From the NCBI GenBank assembly GCA_017627115.1, contig JAGAHK010000425.1:1-10511 (forward strand): a DNA stretch of 10,511 bases. Reading direction: 5' to 3'. This document shows, in pieces, positions 9,273 through 10,511 of the stretch (positions are counted from its first letter, which is position 1; each line of letters starts with the position of its first letter). The DNA is from Bacillota bacterium. GTDB lineage: Bacteria > Bacillota > Clostridia > Lachnospirales > CAG-274. The notes beneath the pieces were generated by a model. That model searched no databases, was not told the origin of the DNA, and saw only the letters and a list, made by a program, of their open reading frames with translations. Both the position numbers and the translations under genes were made by a program.

Positions 9273-9288
9273 GGACAGGTGTCTGTCC
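9273..9288. repeat. Short GGACAG/CTGTCC hairpin
   Basis: GGACAG (9273-9278) and CTGTCC (9283-9288) form a perfect 6-bp stem with a GTGT loop. The sequence resembles short GGGGACAG-type repeats seen between genes in various bacteria. It lies next to the larger structured repeat and may be part of the same insertion. Confidence 0.4.
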
Positions 9289-9352
9289 GTGTCCTTACGT
9301 TGAAGTGATAATGTATTTTGTTATATCTATAATTCGTATAAAAAAATTTTGC

Positions 9353-9400
9353 ATACAAAAAGGTAACCCAATTTCATCAGCACGAGTTACCTTTTTGTAT
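9353..9400 (-). terminator. Terminator of the SLH-protein gene
   Basis: A 15-bp perfect inverted repeat (9353-9367 with 9386-9400; arm ATACAAAAAGGTAAC) surrounds an 18-base loop and begins 17 bases past the stop codon. On the minus strand the second arm reads GTTACCTTTTTGTAT, and a run of seven T lies a few bases further on (9341-9347). The symmetry would allow function in both directions, but no plus-strand gene ends here. Confidence 0.75.
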
Positions 9401-9416
9401 TGTCTTTTATAAATAA

Positions 9417-10511
9417 TTACTTGTCATTATTACAAATATTATATAAGCGATAAATAGTTACATATGCTTGTTCTCTTGAATAATACATCCACGGCGAAAA
9501 CTTGTCGGGCTCCGTGCCTGCCATAATTGCCGTTCCCTCGGGATTTTTTATAGCACTGACATTTAATATCGCTTCTTTTGCCCAATCCGCAAAAAAGTCG
9601 GTGTCTGTAAAATTAACTCTGTCGGCATTTTCTTCAAGTCCAGAGAGTTTCGCCATATTGCTGAGCATAACCGCAGCCTGCTGACGGGTTATATATTCGT
9701 TGGGGGCAAATGTATTCTCGGACATACCCTTTACTATACCGAGCTTCTCGGCAAGTAGAATATAGGCGTTATCTGTATCAATAAATCTATGATAGTCGAG
9801 TTCGATACTGTTTTTTTCTATATATTCATCAATTTCCATACCTTGCGATTTGCAAAACGTTTCAACTGCAATGATACAAAAATCCCGCCTTGTTATTGGG
9901 TCTTTAAATCTGCAATTCGCATTATTATATAACAAACCATCGGCAGTTGCGTGTTCTATTTGGCTTTTTGCCCATTCCGAAGGTGTGTCATTTGGGCTTG
10001 CTTCTTTTGAAAATTCGTTTTCGCTTTTAAATAAAGCAAAATACTCTTTACCGCATAGAATCTTTTTCTTAAAAAAATATCCGTTGTCATTTGAATTGCT
10101 GTGAATTTCATAGGATATAGGCATAAATTCCGCATCATCAATAATTTCGTTTTTTATTTGATTTCCGTTCTTATCAATTACAATACCAGCAGAAGCAGAG
10201 GGGGTGCTGTTATCAACGCCGTTGAATTGATAATATCCTTTTGCCGGGTTTAATTTAATATCGTACCAATAAGCATATTGTATATCCGTAAAATCATTTG
10301 GGAAAATAGTTATATTATCGGTCGGATTTTCTATACCGCTGCAAGATAAAACACAGTAATCGGAATTGTCACTTTCAGAGTATTTTTTTAGCCTTAAATC
10401 ATACATTACGGTGTTACGGTCTAAAAAAGTTCCGCAAGGTTTATTTAAATTAAAAATAACATTTCCGTTTGTGTCGATTATTTTGTCTTTGGGAATTTGA
10501 TAATTGTTGTA
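9417..10511 (-). CDS. SLH-domain surface protein with WG-like repeats (C-terminal part, 5' end outside window)
   Basis: The visible part is 364 residues. The frame stays open upstream of the first internal ATG (10406) to the window edge, and that ATG has no ribosome site, so this is a partial gene. Visible residues about 6-22 (IIDTNGNVIF) and 108-125 (GIVIDKNGNQI) resemble the IDxNGxxI turns of WG/KWG beta-repeat regions. Three SLH modules follow, at about 178-219 (with ITRRDF), 243-289 (FIDTDNAYILLAEKLGIVKGM and ITRQQA) and 301-358 (FTDTDFFADWAKEAI and YSREQA). SLH triplets bind secondary cell-wall polymers and hold proteins on the cell surface. The signal peptide expected at the true N-terminus is not in view. 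No enzymatic domain is visible. It has its own terminator and is not cotranscribed with rpoB. SLH assignment is strong; the WG assignment is weaker. Confidence 0.85.
   Translation of the reverse strand, partial: YNNYQIPKDKIIDTNGNVIFNLNKPCGTFLDRNTVMYDLRLKKYSESDNSDYCVLSCSGIENPTDNITIFPNDFTDIQYAYWYDIKLNPAKGYYQFNGVDNSTPSASAGIVIDKNGNQIKNEIIDDAEFMPISYEIHSNSNDNGYFFKKKILCGKEYFALFKSENEFSKEASPNDTPSEWAKSQIEHATADGLLYNNANCRFKDPITRRDFCIIAVETFCKSQGMEIDEYIEKNSIELDYHRFIDTDNAYILLAEKLGIVKGMSENTFAPNEYITRQQAAVMLSNMAKLSGLEENADRVNFTDTDFFADWAKEAILNVSAIKNPEGTAIMAGTEPDKFSPWMYYSREQAYVTIYRLYNICNNDK

Larger units (their letters stand above)
8789..9416. other. Intergenic region upstream of rpoB
   Basis: These 628 bases contain no convincing gene. 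From the SLH-gene end to rpoB they hold the SLH terminator (9353-9400), an AT-rich stretch without clear signal (9300-9352), a GACAG hairpin (9273-9288), a GC-rich structured repeat (about 9133-9256), an AT-rich stretch with T-tracts (9049-9130) that may act as an UP element, promoter P1 with an internal palindrome (9020-9048), a leader stem-loop (8974-9005), plain AT-rich leader (8858-8973) and promoter P2 (8830-8857). The rplL or rplJ gene that commonly precedes rpoB is not here. Confidence 0.8.

Noticed and set aside
9300..9335. Plus-strand promoter-like TTGAAG...TATAAT
   Set aside because: The spacing is about 22 bases, too long, and no plus-strand gene follows.
9152..9358. 68-residue minus-strand open frame
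   Set aside because: It runs through the structured repeat, has no ribosome site, and its basic, low-information sequence (NPSVSLRQPAIHSAA) follows the repeat rather than a protein family. It is probably a spurious frame of the kind often annotated over such repeats.
10404..10406. ATG as the start of the SLH protein
   Set aside because: The same frame stays open for 35 further codons to the window edge, includes a WG-like DTNGNVI motif, and no ribosome site precedes this ATG.

Overview
The window comes from a low-to-moderate GC Firmicute. It is most likely a gut Clostridia member of the Oscillospiraceae/Ruminococcus type. This is an inference from four things: the Firmicutes-style RpoB and RpoC without the large proteobacterial insertions, the strong AGGAGG-type ribosome sites, a C-terminal S-layer-homology (SLH) protein, and a short structured GC-rich intergenic element that resembles repeats I know from that group. 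Species cannot be fixed from the sequence alone. All four protein genes lie on the minus strand, so transcription runs from high to low coordinates.

Reading in the direction of transcription: at 10511-9417 is the 3' part of an SLH-anchored cell-surface protein. Its reading frame stays open through the window edge. It ends at a 15-bp perfect inverted-repeat terminator (9353-9400). The 628-bp gap at 9416-8789 holds, in order, that terminator, a small GACAG hairpin, a multi-branched structured repeat (about 9133-9256), a strong sigma-A promoter (P1, 9020-9048) with a palindrome in its spacer, a 13-bp stem-loop right at the predicted 5' end of the rpoB mRNA, an AT-rich leader, and a second promoter close to the gene (P2, 8830-8857). 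The rpoB (8788-4874, GTG start) and rpoC (4857-1228) genes follow, 16 bp apart. They encode the beta and beta' subunits that form the catalytic cleft of RNA polymerase. Both carry intact catalytic and zinc-binding motifs, and the rifampicin pocket looks wild type. A terminator at 1182-1218 closes the rpoBC unit.

The last gene (1114-59) has its own promoter immediately after the rpoC terminator. It encodes a winged-helix, DnaD/replisome-organizer-like protein of the type carried by phages and mobile elements. It has a long polar linker and an in-frame 30-bp tandem repeat.

The bulk of the window is an essential, ordinary rpoBC operon. The points that stand out are its isolation from the usual rplJ-rplL and rpsL-fusA neighbours, its elaborate upstream region, the long acidic tail of RpoB, and the mobile-element-like replication gene beside it. 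I see no defence system, CRISPR array, tRNA or rRNA, and no convincing entirely new system.
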